Below, in pieces: positions 49,524 through 58,319 of a stretch of DNA of 64,000 bases; the first letter of the stretch is position 1, and each line of letters begins with the position of its first letter. The notes beneath the pieces were generated by a model. That model made no database searches. It was not told the DNA's origin and saw only the letters and a program-made list of their open reading frames with translations. The DNA is from Defluviitaleaceae bacterium (GTDB lineage: Bacteria; Bacillota; Clostridia; Lachnospirales; WQUN01), in the NCBI GenBank assembly GCA_009788055.1, contig WQSG01000003.1, forward strand, positions 1-64,000. The letters run 5' to 3'. A program made the translations under genes and the position numbers.

Positions 49524-49548
49524 GGATGTGTTCCGTAATATTGCACTT
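49501..49548. promoter_or_regulatory. Direct-repeat operators TTCCGTAATWWTGCACTT
   Basis: Two 18-bp copies at 49501-49518 and 49531-49548, 30 bp apart and differing at two positions. One lies within the lytic promoter and the other between that promoter and the repressor start. Likely bound by the adjacent HTH repressor or its early counterpart. Confidence 0.7.
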
Positions 49549-49582
49549 TTGTAATATCTTACAAAAAAGGAGGTGTTGTTTT

Positions 49583-50224
49583 GTGTTTTATGCACAAATA
49601 AAAAAACTTTGTGATGAGAGGGGAAAAAAAATAACGGCGGTAACCGTTGAATTAGGATTCAGCAAAGGAAGCCTGTCGCAATGGAAAAATGGAAGCAATC
49701 CAACTGCCGATGCAGTTGTAAAGTTTGCAAACTATTTTGATGTAGCTACAGATTACCTACTAACAGGAAAGCATCCGCAAATGCGACATGAAAATAAAAA
49801 GGGAGGGTATACCATGAAAAAGACTGTAATAAAACGACGTGTTGGCATTGATGTTGTAAAGAATGGGATGATTTCATTATTCATTCATACATTAGAACTA
49901 AACATTGACCGACAAGCGTATAGTGACAATATGACGAGGTTTAGGACAGATTTGACCCAACGTCTCTGTGAGGTGTTTGCGGATGATGTGGTTAGTGAAC
50001 GAATCAATGGTTTTGTAGCTTTAACACTGGATTATTCGCATGGTTACACTGGTGATGAATCTGAATTTCCTGTTTATTCGGAGTTTCTTAAAATGATGAA
50101 GCTATCACCTCCATGCAAAGACAAAGATGCCGAGAAGTTACTCGACGAACTTAAAGTTGAACGTGATATCCTTGAAGCTGAAAAGAAAGATGCTTTTATT
50201 TTTGGGGGAGTGGCTGAATATTAA
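49583..50224 (+). CDS. cI-like HTH repressor
   Basis: 213 aa from GTG 49583, 9 nt after GGAGG. The N-terminal 65 residues are an XRE HTH (FSKGSLSQWKNGSNPTADAV, then YFDVATDYLLTGK, typical of LexA-type and cI-type repressors). The C-terminal 140 residues have no protease domain signature and look like an alpha/beta sensing or dimerisation module (RVGIDVVKNGMISLFIHTLE). It is transcribed away from the lytic promoter and faces the two operators. Confidence 0.88.
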   Translation: MFYAQIKKLCDERGKKITAVTVELGFSKGSLSQWKNGSNPTADAVVKFANYFDVATDYLLTGKHPQMRHENKKGGYTMKKTVIKRRVGIDVVKNGMISLFIHTLELNIDRQAYSDNMTRFRTDLTQRLCEVFADDVVSERINGFVALTLDYSHGYTGDESEFPVYSEFLKMMKLSPPCKDKDAEKLLDELKVERDILEAEKKDAFIFGGVAEY

Positions 50225-50390
50225 AACGAGCCCTCAGATATGTACAAAACCCCATATACGAATTCATCACGTCAACCCCCATCCGCCAAAAGAAAAAGCA
50301 ATAACCAAAGCCGCTTGGAAACTTGAAGGAAATGTAATCCACTGTGCAGAATTCGGAGCAGAACTGCACCACGAAACCGCCAAATAACCG

Positions 50391-50415
50391 CATACCCGCC
50401 TTTTTGGCGGGTATG
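50391..50415 (+). other. Strong hairpin in the repressor-to-50493 gap
   Basis: CATACCCGCC-ttttt-GGCGGGTATG, a perfect 10-bp stem without a following T run. The whole gap 50,225-50,492 has no convincing gene; one open stretch near 50,240-50,390 lacks a start. A second small hairpin (ATAATCCC/GGGATTAT) lies at 50,455-50,473 just before the next ribosome site. Confidence 0.6.
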
Positions 50416-50492
50416 ACAGTGGGATAATTTAAACTGAAGGACAAATAATCTCGCATAATCCCTCGGGGATTATTGAAAAGGGAAATGATTGT

Positions 50493-51068
50493 ATGGACAG
50501 TGTTGTTTTCACGAAAGAAGACCTGCTTGCAATTGAGTTATCAGTTGCCACTGTTGCACATATGTCGTTGGATTTACCAATTACCCCACAAACAAGCGAT
50601 GAATTGAAATCTCTTGATAGCGTAGCTTTAAACAGCTATACGGGTCTTCTTTCTTACCACCAATACTATGCGCTTACTGAAAAAATTTTGTCGCTATCAG
50701 AATCCAAAGCTACTGATGTTATTGATTTGCATTTTTGCTATAACCACTGGATAGAGTTTACGTATAGAGCAAGGGGTGCTTTTCCACATTATATTGACTT
50801 ATGTATTGCATACTGTAAAAAAGACATGAGTATGTATGAAAAATTTAAAAAGACAACAGAACACCCAAATTTTCAATATCCGTATGGTAGTAATATAAGC
50901 TTTCCATCATTCCAGCGTCTTGCAATTATTCATGAGAAACAAGGTGAGCTTATGGAGGCTATTGAGGTGTGTGAGTTGGCAATTAAATACAATATTGATG
51001 ATACAACAAAAGGTGGGTTCACTGGACGGCTTGAAAAACTCAAGAAAAAAATGGCTCAATTTCATTAA
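50493..51068 (+). CDS. Hypothetical lysogeny-region protein, 191 aa
   Basis: Starts MDSVVFTKEDLLAIELSVAT; RBS AAAGGG upstream. The sequence is helical with SFPSFQRLAIIHEKQGELME and IEVCELAIKYNIDDTTKGGF in TPR-like style, suggesting a protein-protein or superinfection function. It lies between the repressor and a lipoprotein and shows a lower-G+C, AT-rich codon style than the lytic genes, consistent with later acquisition (moron). Confidence 0.65.
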   Translation: MDSVVFTKEDLLAIELSVATVAHMSLDLPITPQTSDELKSLDSVALNSYTGLLSYHQYYALTEKILSLSESKATDVIDLHFCYNHWIEFTYRARGAFPHYIDLCIAYCKKDMSMYEKFKKTTEHPNFQYPYGSNISFPSFQRLAIIHEKQGELMEAIEVCELAIKYNIDDTTKGGFTGRLEKLKKKMAQFH

Positions 51069-51110
51069 AATATATTTTACATGGTGGAATATGAAGGAGG
51101 TCAATTTGCA

Positions 51111-52013
51111 ATGAAGGGACTCACATTTATACTGTTATTTCTAGGTTTGACGGCAGGAGTTGTTGGATGCGGCAACTATACGACAGAACCAACGGTACAT
51201 GAGAGGATTATCGAATTGATAAATCAGGCAGAAGAAGCGTTGGAAAGGGCACGTTCTAATGATGTCGAACGTGAGCGTCTCCTTGATGCTGTAAACAGCG
51301 AAGAAGTGCAAATAAATCTATATGCGGCACTTGCGGGGATGTCAAGAACTCTCGCACGGGAACTTGCAGAAGAAGCTTTGGAAATTGCATACGAACACGG
51401 CATTGACATAATGGAAATTGTAGAACAACGCGCCAATTCGGATATTGTGTTTCTAGTTGAACGCGCACGAGCAATGTCGCAACCTTTGACCGAAAAAGAA
51501 ATACAAGCATTCATTGACTTAGGCGACAATTTTGAGTTTAGCTATGACCAATTCGACAGTCGGCTCACAATATGGGGATATCGTATGTCAGTCCATAATG
51601 TAAACTCCACATCTATACTTTCGTCCGTTCAAATAGTAGACGGACGTATGACACCTCCTTCACTAACATTTAGATATGTCGGAAGCACACGATTAAATCT
51701 TGACCGAATAACTGTATTCACTGGAAACGGTGGAGAAGATTTAGCTTTTAGGCGCAATGATATACACAGGGATACCCATAGCGGTGGAGTACATGAAGAG
51801 AGGGTTAGTCTCTCAACGGCACAAACATGGACGATAATGAGGTCATTAATATCATCCAGTGAAACAACCGTAAGATTTAGAGGGGATAGAAATGCAGACC
51901 ATCAGCTAAACAGCGGCGAACGTAGCGGAATAAAAAACCTATTGGAGTTTCACGATATGGTACAGCTTCGCCCAGACTTGCTCGACCACATACCAAAAGG
52001 ATGGAGAAACTAG
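51111..52013 (+). CDS. Prophage lipoprotein
   Basis: 300 aa from ATG 51111 with AAGGAGG upstream. The signal peptide MKGLTFILLFLGLTAGVVGC ends in a lipobox (VVGC, Cys20). After it a helical region has EEALERARSNDVERERLLDA and VNSEEVQINLYAALAGMSRT, then beta-rich part (TFRYVGSTRLNLDRITVFTG) and charged end. It would be anchored on the outer face of the membrane. Such prophage lipoproteins often affect superinfection or host surface; no family recognised. Confidence 0.75.
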   Translation: MKGLTFILLFLGLTAGVVGCGNYTTEPTVHERIIELINQAEEALERARSNDVERERLLDAVNSEEVQINLYAALAGMSRTLARELAEEALEIAYEHGIDIMEIVEQRANSDIVFLVERARAMSQPLTEKEIQAFIDLGDNFEFSYDQFDSRLTIWGYRMSVHNVNSTSILSSVQIVDGRMTPPSLTFRYVGSTRLNLDRITVFTGNGGEDLAFRRNDIHRDTHSGGVHEERVSLSTAQTWTIMRSLISSSETTVRFRGDRNADHQLNSGERSGIKNLLEFHDMVQLRPDLLDHIPKGWRN

Positions 52014-52052
52014 ACGGTGGCAAATATCAACGAAGAATGGGGAGTTAATCAT

Positions 52053-52313
52053 ATGAAAACAATAACCATTGAGGAATACGAAGCCAAGACCACGCACTTT
52101 CAAAACAAGGTGATGGACGAGGGCGATATGCTATGTGTGGACTGCGACAGCGGTCGCAAATTTGTAATTGTGGAAGAATCCCAGTACCAAGTTATGAGCA
52201 ATGCATTAAAAACGGTCTTAGCCGCGCCCGGCATGGACGACGAAACCTACAAAGCCGTAATGAGAGCGGCAAAACACGCAGGGGTTACAGGAAGTTATGG
52301 AAGGGATATATGA
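52053..52313 (+). CDS. Phd-like small protein, 86 aa
   Basis: ATG 52053 has GGGGAG 8 nt upstream. MKTITIEEYEAKTTHFQNKV, then SGRKFVIVEESQYQVMSNAL is close to the Phd/YefM antitoxin fold pattern. No toxin gene follows; the next gene is the integrase. It may be an orphan antitoxin or a regulator of integrase expression. Confidence 0.5.
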   Translation: MKTITIEEYEAKTTHFQNKVMDEGDMLCVDCDSGRKFVIVEESQYQVMSNALKTVLAAPGMDDETYKAVMRAAKHAGVTGSYGRDI

Positions 52314-52336
52314 CAGTTTATTGGGGCTGGTGAAAA

Positions 52337-53494
52337 ATGAAGTATAAGCACAAACGAAACCACGATGGCTATTTTAAGGAATCGTGGTTGACGGATGAGA
52401 TTTTGCCAAGCGGCAATAAGCGGCGCGTTGTCGTCCGTGACAAAGATTATAAGACTTTCGTGCAAAAGTTGGAGGATGCCAAGCGATTATACAAAAAAGG
52501 CATCACCCTTGACGATATAACCGTAACCGAATGGGGCGAGCGGTGGCTTGCTGTGTACAAAGCTAAAGTTACAGATGAGCGTAAGGCTCATTTTAGAGCA
52601 AAGTTAGCTTTAGATATCATTCCAGAGATAGGGCATATGAGAATGCGGGATGTTCGTGCCTCTCACTTGCAAGACCTTTTGAACGGAACACCGGGCAAAA
52701 AAAGTACCGTTTCAAAAGTACGCATTGCACTGCGACAGATATTTGATGCAGCAGAAACAGAGGGAATAATAGAAAAAAACCCATCGCTTAAACTCCGATT
52801 ACCAGAGGGATTGGAGGAAAGCCCACGAAGGCCGCTTACCGAAAAAGAATGTCATGTGGTTTGGGATGTCGCACAATTTCATTCTGCGGGGGTTTATGTA
52901 ATTACAATGCTTTTTTGTGGGCTGCGGCGAGGAGAGTGTGTAGGTCTAACGTTAGATTCAATTGATTTTACCCAACAGCGAATTGATGTGAAAAAGGCAA
53001 TAACTTATACTACAAATCAAGGAACGGAAAAAAATCCAAAATCTGAAGCGGGAATAAGACAGGTGCCACTGCCGAATATTTTGCTACCTTTTCTAAAAAA
53101 GCATTGTGAAGGAAAGAAGCCGGATAGTTATCTTTTTACAAAGATAGACGGAAGCAGGGCTACCGAGACTACTGTAAGAAGATGGTGGGATTCTTTTTTG
53201 CGCCAATGCCACATTTCAGCAGGTGCGGAAATGTACCGTAATAAAGTTATTGTGGAAACCTCTCCTTTTAGTGACGAAATTAGCCCTCACTTTTTACGAC
53301 ACACATATGCTACAGATATACACGCTGCCGGCGTTCATGATAGGGAGTTGAAGTATTTTATCGGTCACAGGTCGAATGATGTAACTGATAGGTATAGGGG
53401 CGTGTCTGACGATTCATTTAACCGCGCAGCAGAACTAATCAATTGCTTTCTTGATAAAAAATACGGCATTGCTGAAACCGAAAGCAGTCTATAA
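52337..53494 (+). CDS. int: Prophage tyrosine integrase
   Basis: 385 aa. N-terminal arm-binding and core-binding parts are followed by the catalytic domain with Arg197 (GLRRGE), Lys235, His318 and Arg321 (HFLRHTYA), His344 (GHRS) and Tyr353 (DRYRG). All catalytic residues are present. The gene ends 91 bp before the tRNA-Asp fragment that marks attR, the usual arrangement for phage integrases. A GGTG site precedes the ATG. Confidence 0.96.
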   Translation: MKYKHKRNHDGYFKESWLTDEILPSGNKRRVVVRDKDYKTFVQKLEDAKRLYKKGITLDDITVTEWGERWLAVYKAKVTDERKAHFRAKLALDIIPEIGHMRMRDVRASHLQDLLNGTPGKKSTVSKVRIALRQIFDAAETEGIIEKNPSLKLRLPEGLEESPRRPLTEKECHVVWDVAQFHSAGVYVITMLFCGLRRGECVGLTLDSIDFTQQRIDVKKAITYTTNQGTEKNPKSEAGIRQVPLPNILLPFLKKHCEGKKPDSYLFTKIDGSRATETTVRRWWDSFLRQCHISAGAEMYRNKVIVETSPFSDEISPHFLRHTYATDIHAAGVHDRELKYFIGHRSNDVTDRYRGVSDDSFNRAAELINCFLDKKYGIAETESSL

Positions 53495-53584
53495 ACTTTA
53501 TTTGGGGACAAACAGGGGACATTTTAACGATTGCATATTGCGAAATTCTAGTATTTACAGGAGATGTCTTTGGTTTGACATTTA

Positions 53585-53628
53585 GCCTGTCACGCCGGAG
53601 GTCGACGGTTCGAGTCCGTTCTGGGTCG
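53585..53628 (+). other. attR: 3' half of a tRNA-Asp(GTC) gene
   Basis: The sequence gcctgtcacgccggaggtcg continues through a TTCGAGT T-loop to CTGGGTC and a G discriminator, which together form the anticodon loop, T arm and acceptor 3' strand of tRNA-Asp. The 5' half is missing and the upstream bases do not pair. The identity starts in the anticodon arm, a common crossover place for tyrosine integrases. The intact, phage-restored tRNA-Asp should be at the left end. Confidence 0.9.
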
Positions 53629-53640
53629 CTAAAACGCAAA

Positions 53641-53667
53641 ACACGCTGATGATAGCGTGTTTTTTTG
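53641..53667 (+). terminator. Intrinsic terminator of the original tRNA-Asp
   Basis: ACACGCT-gatgat-AGCGTGT followed by seven T, 12 nt after the tRNA-Asp fragment. Confidence 0.85.
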
Positions 53668-53728
53668 TTGCAACACGCCTAGGTTGTTTTTCCGAAACAG
53701 GAAAAATAGGAAAAATTCCTAGCGCATA

Positions 53729-53757
53729 TTGCGTCCTTGTTCGCAGTATGCTATAGT
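53729..53757 (+). promoter_or_regulatory. Promoter of tRNA-Ala
   Basis: TTGCGT (53729-53734), 17-bp spacer, TATAGT (53752-53757), 11 nt before the tRNA. Confidence 0.75.
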
Positions 53758-53768
53758 ATTACCCGTTC

Positions 53769-53841
53769 GGGGATATGGCGCAGTTGGGAGCGCGCGTGAA
53801 TGGCATTCACGAGGTCAGGGGTTCGACCCCCCTTATCTCCA
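53769..53841 (+). tRNA. tRNA-Ala (anticodon GGC)
   Basis: 73 nt including discriminator A. The acceptor GGGGATA/TATCTCC contains the G3-U70 pair that identifies tRNA-Ala. The anticodon stem CGTGA/TCACG encloses ATGGCAT with GGC; the T arm is AGGGG-TTCGACC-CCCCT. CCA is not encoded. Confidence 0.98.
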
Positions 53842-53845
53842 CGTA

Positions 53846-53877
53846 CCCTGTAACCGTTGTGGTTACAGGGTTTTTTT
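53846..53877 (+). terminator. Intrinsic terminator of tRNA-Ala
   Basis: CCCTGTAACC-gttgt-GGTTACAGGG followed by seven T. Confidence 0.92.
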
Positions 53878-53909
53878 ATACCGAAATATTTTAGAGGAGG
53901 AATTTTCAA

Positions 53910-56900
53910 ATGAGGATTTCAATTTTTTTAGCGGTGGTTGTTGCGATGTTGTGTGCCATGCCAATGCGAGTGTATGCACTGCGCGTGTTCGCTATCGAAT
54001 TAAGCGGGGGCGAGGTTGTTCACACGGGCGGAAGTTACACAGACGACCCGCACGTACTTCGCTTTAGCGGAATTGTCGGCACGGACGCAGACAGAAATGC
54101 AATACGCAATGCAGACGGCGCGGTGCTTCGCCTAAGCCCGCCGTGGAGCGGAAGTGCGAACCGCGCCATGTGGGTGTGGACGGATTTGTCTGCCGATGTG
54201 CAGGGCGCAAGCGGAAACCCGTCGGAACTTTCGTTTCTCACAAGTGCTAACGCAAACGCGGGCGCGATTCTGCGTACAACGGAGGTCGCGCCTGTCGCGC
54301 TGGAAATTCCGCAGAAACTCTTGTACGCCAACGGAACTTTCGCAGAGCATATTTATATCATCACAACCTTAAACGACCACGGCAGTGCTTCCACGCCGTT
54401 TGAAGAACTCTTCGCCACCCCCGGCGGCTTTAGGCGGGACATAACGGACTCTATTACCGCCGCAACACTTGAACCGCGTGTACCCACTGTAGGAACGGCA
54501 ACGAATATCTCGTTAAATTGGGGCGAAAACGAAACCGAAATGCGTTTTACTTGGTGGACTCCGCGTGGCACGGCACAAGCGTCGGTTGTTCAAATTGCGC
54601 GGGAAAGCGAACTTGTTGGCGGGCAAATGCCGCAAGACGCACGGACGGTTACAGGACACGCGCCTGTTCCCATTCCGTCAAATCTTCAGCAATATGCCTT
54701 TGACGTGAGCAGGGCAAGTGTGACGGGGCTTACACCAAACACGCGGTATATGTATCGTGTGGGCGATGGCACGCCCGATAACTGGAGCGACATTTTTCAT
54801 TTTGATACATTCGACCCCGCCAACACAGGGCGTCAAACCGTTTTAATCGCGGGTGACCCGCAATTTGGTGCGTGGGGTCTAACGCGTCAGCTTGACAAAT
54901 GGCAGCACGGGCTTGCGGCGGGAATTGAAAGAGCGGCGGCGCATGGCGGCGTGGATTTCATCCTGAACACGGGGGACGTTACCACGCCCGCAAACAGCGT
55001 GGAGCGTATGAATTACTATTTGACTCCGTATCAACTGCGCAACATCCCCGTTTTTGTTACGGTGGGCAATCATGATACCGTTACACAGCGCACAGACGCG
55101 GGGTATGAATCGCCGCTTGGGTTGCTGTACTTTATCCATTACTGGCCCAACCATGATTGGCTTGGCGGAAACCCGACCCATGCAAGCAATTACTTGCGTG
55201 GCGGCGGAAACCACTTCTTCAGCTATGGGGACGTGTTGTATATTTCGCTGAATACAAATAATCGCAGTATGATTCAGGAACACAGGCCGACCCTTGAAGC
55301 GGCGGTTGCGTCCCATCCTGATGCGACTTGGAGAATCGTAATCTTCCACCAGAATATTTTTGGCGGCGGAAACTTCCACGCGCCTGCAATGCCCGCAAGC
55401 GGTTGGTGGGCTTTAAGCGGGCTTTTTGACGAATTTGGCATTGACTTGGTTATAAACGGGCATGACCATACCCATGGGCGTTCGCATTTTATTCGTAACG
55501 CAGAGCCTGTGACACAGCAACGCCCTGCGGACTTCGCCCGCAACAGATTGGAGCGGCTTGTGTTTGACGCGCACCCCGGCGTTTTTGTCGCGCCGGAGGG
55601 TATTCCGTTTATCACGGCGGGTTCAATTTCGGACTTTCCGAAGTACACCGCGTTTTACCCAATGTTGCCGTGGGTTGCATGGGTAGACCCCGCGCAGTTT
55701 GATAATTACTCGCAATATTCGATTATGACAATCGACGGGGACTCGCTTACAATCGAGACTTTTGTAATCCCTTACGACCCGCAAACATGGACGCCAACAG
55801 GCGAGCCCGAAATAATGAGTACCAGCTTTACAATTCGGCAAACCGCACGGGTTGACGATTTAATGCTTCTGGTTGAAGGCGGGCGGGCGTTTGAACAAGG
55901 CGATGTCACAGACGAATCTTGGGCGGTGTTTCGAAATGCGTTGCAACTTCGCACAGACGATATTCACGCGGCATACATGGCAATTTACGATGCATATTTT
56001 GCGTTGGAAAATACCGCCGATTTCTCCGCGCTTTTTGAACTAATCGCAGACGCCTCTGCGGTGCTTGCGGACGCGGTTGAAGGCCCTTGGTATGGGCAGT
56101 TTCCTGATGGCGCGATTGAAACATTCCGTGCGGAATATTTCACCCCCGCCGTGGTTGTAAACAACGTGCGTTTATCAATGCAAGCGGATATAAACGCGCA
56201 GTATTCGCGGCTTAGCGCGGCGTTTGCGGAGTTCACCGCAAGCGCAAGTTCCATCCCGCGCCCATGGGTTGATGTTCACGAAATCCCCGCAACGGGCGTT
56301 TACACAATGGGTTTGCTAAACTGGATGTACGATTCCCAGCCGCTTAACCCATGCCCACGCGGAACGTGTGAACATCCGTGTTGGCTGGTTCGTCCGTGGG
56401 AATGCGCAGACAATGTTACACGGCGTTTCTTTTCGCATTTCACCAAGATTAATTTTGCGGGCGGCTCGTTGGAAAATGACCACGTAAATCTTTCGCCCCC
56501 GCGTGATGTTCCCGTTCGTCCCGACCAAGTTTTTGGCCCCGCAAATGCGTATGGCGGACGCGCTCCGATTCCATTCGGGCAAGACGAAAACGGCGACAGG
56601 TTTACTTTCGGTCACATAACCCGCCCACACGCAGGCGAGTGGATTCGCTACGAACTTTATGTAGCGCAAGAAGGTACGTATCGCGTTCAGTTGGGCGCGA
56701 TTAACCCCCACGCCAACGCGATGGAAGTGCGTCTGCGCGGCACAGAGTACAATTTGCTTACGCATTTTACAATCCCCGCACAGCACGGCGTAAACGAAGG
56801 CTGGACAGACGCAAACCCACTAATTGAAGCGGCGCACTATATCCAGTTGCCGCAAGGGCATTTCGTTTTGGAAATGCTGTTCATGAACGACGGCACACGC

Positions 56901-57629
56901 CCAACGCGCCCCGGTGCTTCAGGCACGCCCGCCGTGTACACCGACGGCCCAAACGTTGACATCCTCACATTCGAGAGGGTAGGGGGGCCAATGGAACGCA
57001 TTGATTTTCTTCCGACAAATTATCTTGTGCTTCCGCTTCCGCCCATGGATGCCGCAGGAATGCCGCACCGCCAGCGCGGTTGGGCAACCGTAGGCGTGAG
57101 TCGCGAGTTTGGCACAATTACCGAAAGCCCCATTTCTTTGGGGGCGATTGGCACGGTAACGCAACTTGTATTCGACGTTGCGGCACAACCCGTTGCGTCC
57201 ACGGCGCACATTGCCCTCACAGGCGGCGCGGCAGGAAACTGGGCGCAGGACGAAATGCCGCTAATCTTCGACCCCGCCGCCCGAACCGTCACAATAGAAC
57301 TGTCGAACCACTCCGCTTTTAGCGGCTGGCGGGCAATAGGGGACGGCGCGCCACGGGGAATTATCATTTCCCACAACAACGACACTTGGGACGACATGAA
57401 CGTCACCCGCGCATTTTTCGTGTTGGAATCGGGCGGCGAAACCGCTGAAGCCCAACCCGCCGCCGAAAACAATGGCGGCACACCGCTTCCACCCACTCCC
57501 GCAGAAGATGACCACGACCCTTCGTCCCCCCCTGTGCCTATACTTCGATTACATCCTACCGCAGTTGTTGTTATCGGACTCGCCGCACTGGCTTTCTTCC
57601 TTTTACGCCGCAAAGCCTCCAAAAAATAA
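53910..57629 (+). CDS. Secreted, membrane-anchored calcineurin-like metallophosphoesterase
   Basis: 1239 aa. A signal peptide covers residues 1-24. A purple-acid-phosphatase-like fibronectin domain (SVTGLTPNTRYMYRVGDG near 275) leads to the metallophosphatase domain, with GDPQFGAW (about 313), NTGDVT, GNHDTV (about 383), a later FHQN and GHDHTHG (about 516), the metal ligands of the family. A helical FIVAR-like region near 650-780, a CBM-like beta domain (GEWIRYELYVAQEGTYRVQL, about 905), a Pro-rich linker and a transmembrane helix (VVVIGLAALAFFLL) with a Lys/Arg tail end it. A surface phosphatase or nucleotidase; substrate unknown. Confidence 0.88.
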   Translation: MRISIFLAVVVAMLCAMPMRVYALRVFAIELSGGEVVHTGGSYTDDPHVLRFSGIVGTDADRNAIRNADGAVLRLSPPWSGSANRAMWVWTDLSADVQGASGNPSELSFLTSANANAGAILRTTEVAPVALEIPQKLLYANGTFAEHIYIITTLNDHGSASTPFEELFATPGGFRRDITDSITAATLEPRVPTVGTATNISLNWGENETEMRFTWWTPRGTAQASVVQIARESELVGGQMPQDARTVTGHAPVPIPSNLQQYAFDVSRASVTGLTPNTRYMYRVGDGTPDNWSDIFHFDTFDPANTGRQTVLIAGDPQFGAWGLTRQLDKWQHGLAAGIERAAAHGGVDFILNTGDVTTPANSVERMNYYLTPYQLRNIPVFVTVGNHDTVTQRTDAGYESPLGLLYFIHYWPNHDWLGGNPTHASNYLRGGGNHFFSYGDVLYISLNTNNRSMIQEHRPTLEAAVASHPDATWRIVIFHQNIFGGGNFHAPAMPASGWWALSGLFDEFGIDLVINGHDHTHGRSHFIRNAEPVTQQRPADFARNRLERLVFDAHPGVFVAPEGIPFITAGSISDFPKYTAFYPMLPWVAWVDPAQFDNYSQYSIMTIDGDSLTIETFVIPYDPQTWTPTGEPEIMSTSFTIRQTARVDDLMLLVEGGRAFEQGDVTDESWAVFRNALQLRTDDIHAAYMAIYDAYFALENTADFSALFELIADASAVLADAVEGPWYGQFPDGAIETFRAEYFTPAVVVNNVRLSMQADINAQYSRLSAAFAEFTASASSIPRPWVDVHEIPATGVYTMGLLNWMYDSQPLNPCPRGTCEHPCWLVRPWECADNVTRRFFSHFTKINFAGGSLENDHVNLSPPRDVPVRPDQVFGPANAYGGRAPIPFGQDENGDRFTFGHITRPHAGEWIRYELYVAQEGTYRVQLGAINPHANAMEVRLRGTEYNLLTHFTIPAQHGVNEGWTDANPLIEAAHYIQLPQGHFVLEMLFMNDGTRPTRPGASGTPAVYTDGPNVDILTFERVGGPMERIDFLPTNYLVLPLPPMDAAGMPHRQRGWATVGVSREFGTITESPISLGAIGTVTQLVFDVAAQPVASTAHIALTGGAAGNWAQDEMPLIFDPAARTVTIELSNHSAFSGWRAIGDGAPRGIIISHNNDTWDDMNVTRAFFVLESGGETAEAQPAAENNGGTPLPPTPAEDDHDPSSPPVPILRLHPTAVVVIGLAALAFFLLRRKASKK

Positions 57630-57634
57630 TAAAG

Positions 57635-57672
57635 AAAAAGTGCCGCATGGGTTTTCTGTGCGGCACTTTTTT
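57635..57672. terminator. Bidirectional intrinsic terminator
   Basis: AAGTGCCGCA-tgggttttctg-TGCGGCACTT with A on the left and T on the right, between the phosphoesterase end and the convergent kinase gene. It should work for both strands. Confidence 0.9.
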
Positions 57673-57686
57673 ATTATCTGTGGTAG

Positions 57687-58316
57687 TTACAGACAGTTTC
57701 TCGGAACGTGAATCATAATCGTATCGGAATTTAAATCTGATTGGATGCCGCTAACAATTGCCGTTACATATTTCCACGGCTCTTCTTCTGCGAGAAAAGG
57801 GTCGATAACAGAATCAAACCAATCTGTAAATTCTGTTACGGATTCAAGCGTCCCGCCGTTTTCACCGTTTGCAAGGTCGCGTTGGATTACTCGTTCTCTG
57901 CAAATTTGAGGGTCGGTGTCAATCCAGACGGAGAAGGTTGCAAGTTGGCGCAGTCTTTTTCTGCAAGCTCCGCTACCTTCGACAATCAGTGCTTTATCTG
58001 AATCCGCCGTGATAAATCCGTCACGGTTTTTTTTAATCCAACCTGATGGTGTGTACGCTGCGTTTTCTCCGTTAAGCCACGGCTGAATAATGCCGTTCAG
58101 CAATTCATCGTCCCAGTGGATGGGGTCTAACCACCACGCTACATCGTCTGTAGAAACTATATTCGCATTCATCGCGGCGGCAAGCTTTGCGGCAAAAGAT
58201 GTTTTCCCCGAACCGCCCTTGCCATCAATAAACACAAGCGGCTTTGGCGAAATATTTAATATTCTTCCCGCCAAAACGGCTACGGATTCTTCTTTCCATG
58301 TGTCAATTTCAAACAC
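57687..58316 (-). CDS. P-loop (uridine kinase-like) nucleoside/small-molecule kinase
   Basis: 209 aa. Walker A is FIDGKGGSGKTSFAAKLAAA (about 29-48), followed by IVSTDDVAWWLDPIHWD and an IVEGSGACRKRLRQLA segment; the later WIDTDPQICRERVIQRD is typical of uridine kinase/AAA_18 phosphotransferases. Substrate unassigned. It lies three bases downstream of the UDP-glucose dehydrogenase gene, so co-transcription is likely. Confidence 0.75.
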   Translation of the reverse strand: MFEIDTWKEESVAVLAGRILNISPKPLVFIDGKGGSGKTSFAAKLAAAMNANIVSTDDVAWWLDPIHWDDELLNGIIQPWLNGENAAYTPSGWIKKNRDGFITADSDKALIVEGSGACRKRLRQLATFSVWIDTDPQICRERVIQRDLANGENGGTLESVTEFTDWFDSVIDPFLAEEEPWKYVTAIVSGIQSDLNSDTIMIHVPRNCL

Positions 58317-58319
58317 GCC

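Larger units (their letters stand above)
1..53628. mobile_element. Integrated myovirus-like prophage (left end outside window)
   Basis: A continuous phage genome: tail, head, packaging, DNA modification, replication/recombination and early genes on the minus strand, with repressor, lysogeny genes and integrase on the plus strand at the right end. The right boundary is set by a tRNA-Asp 3' fragment 91 bp beyond the integrase stop. The left boundary, the lysis genes and the reconstituted tRNA-Asp are not in the window. Sheath, tube, gpJ-like baseplate and gp25-like wedge genes show a contractile tail. Three small accessory genes are disrupted, but all core structural and replication genes read through intact, so the element may be functional. 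Confidence 0.95.

Noticed and set aside
50240..50390. Open plus-strand frame ending HCAEFGAELHHETAK
   Set aside because: No start codon with a ribosome site; it overlaps the end of the repressor gene.
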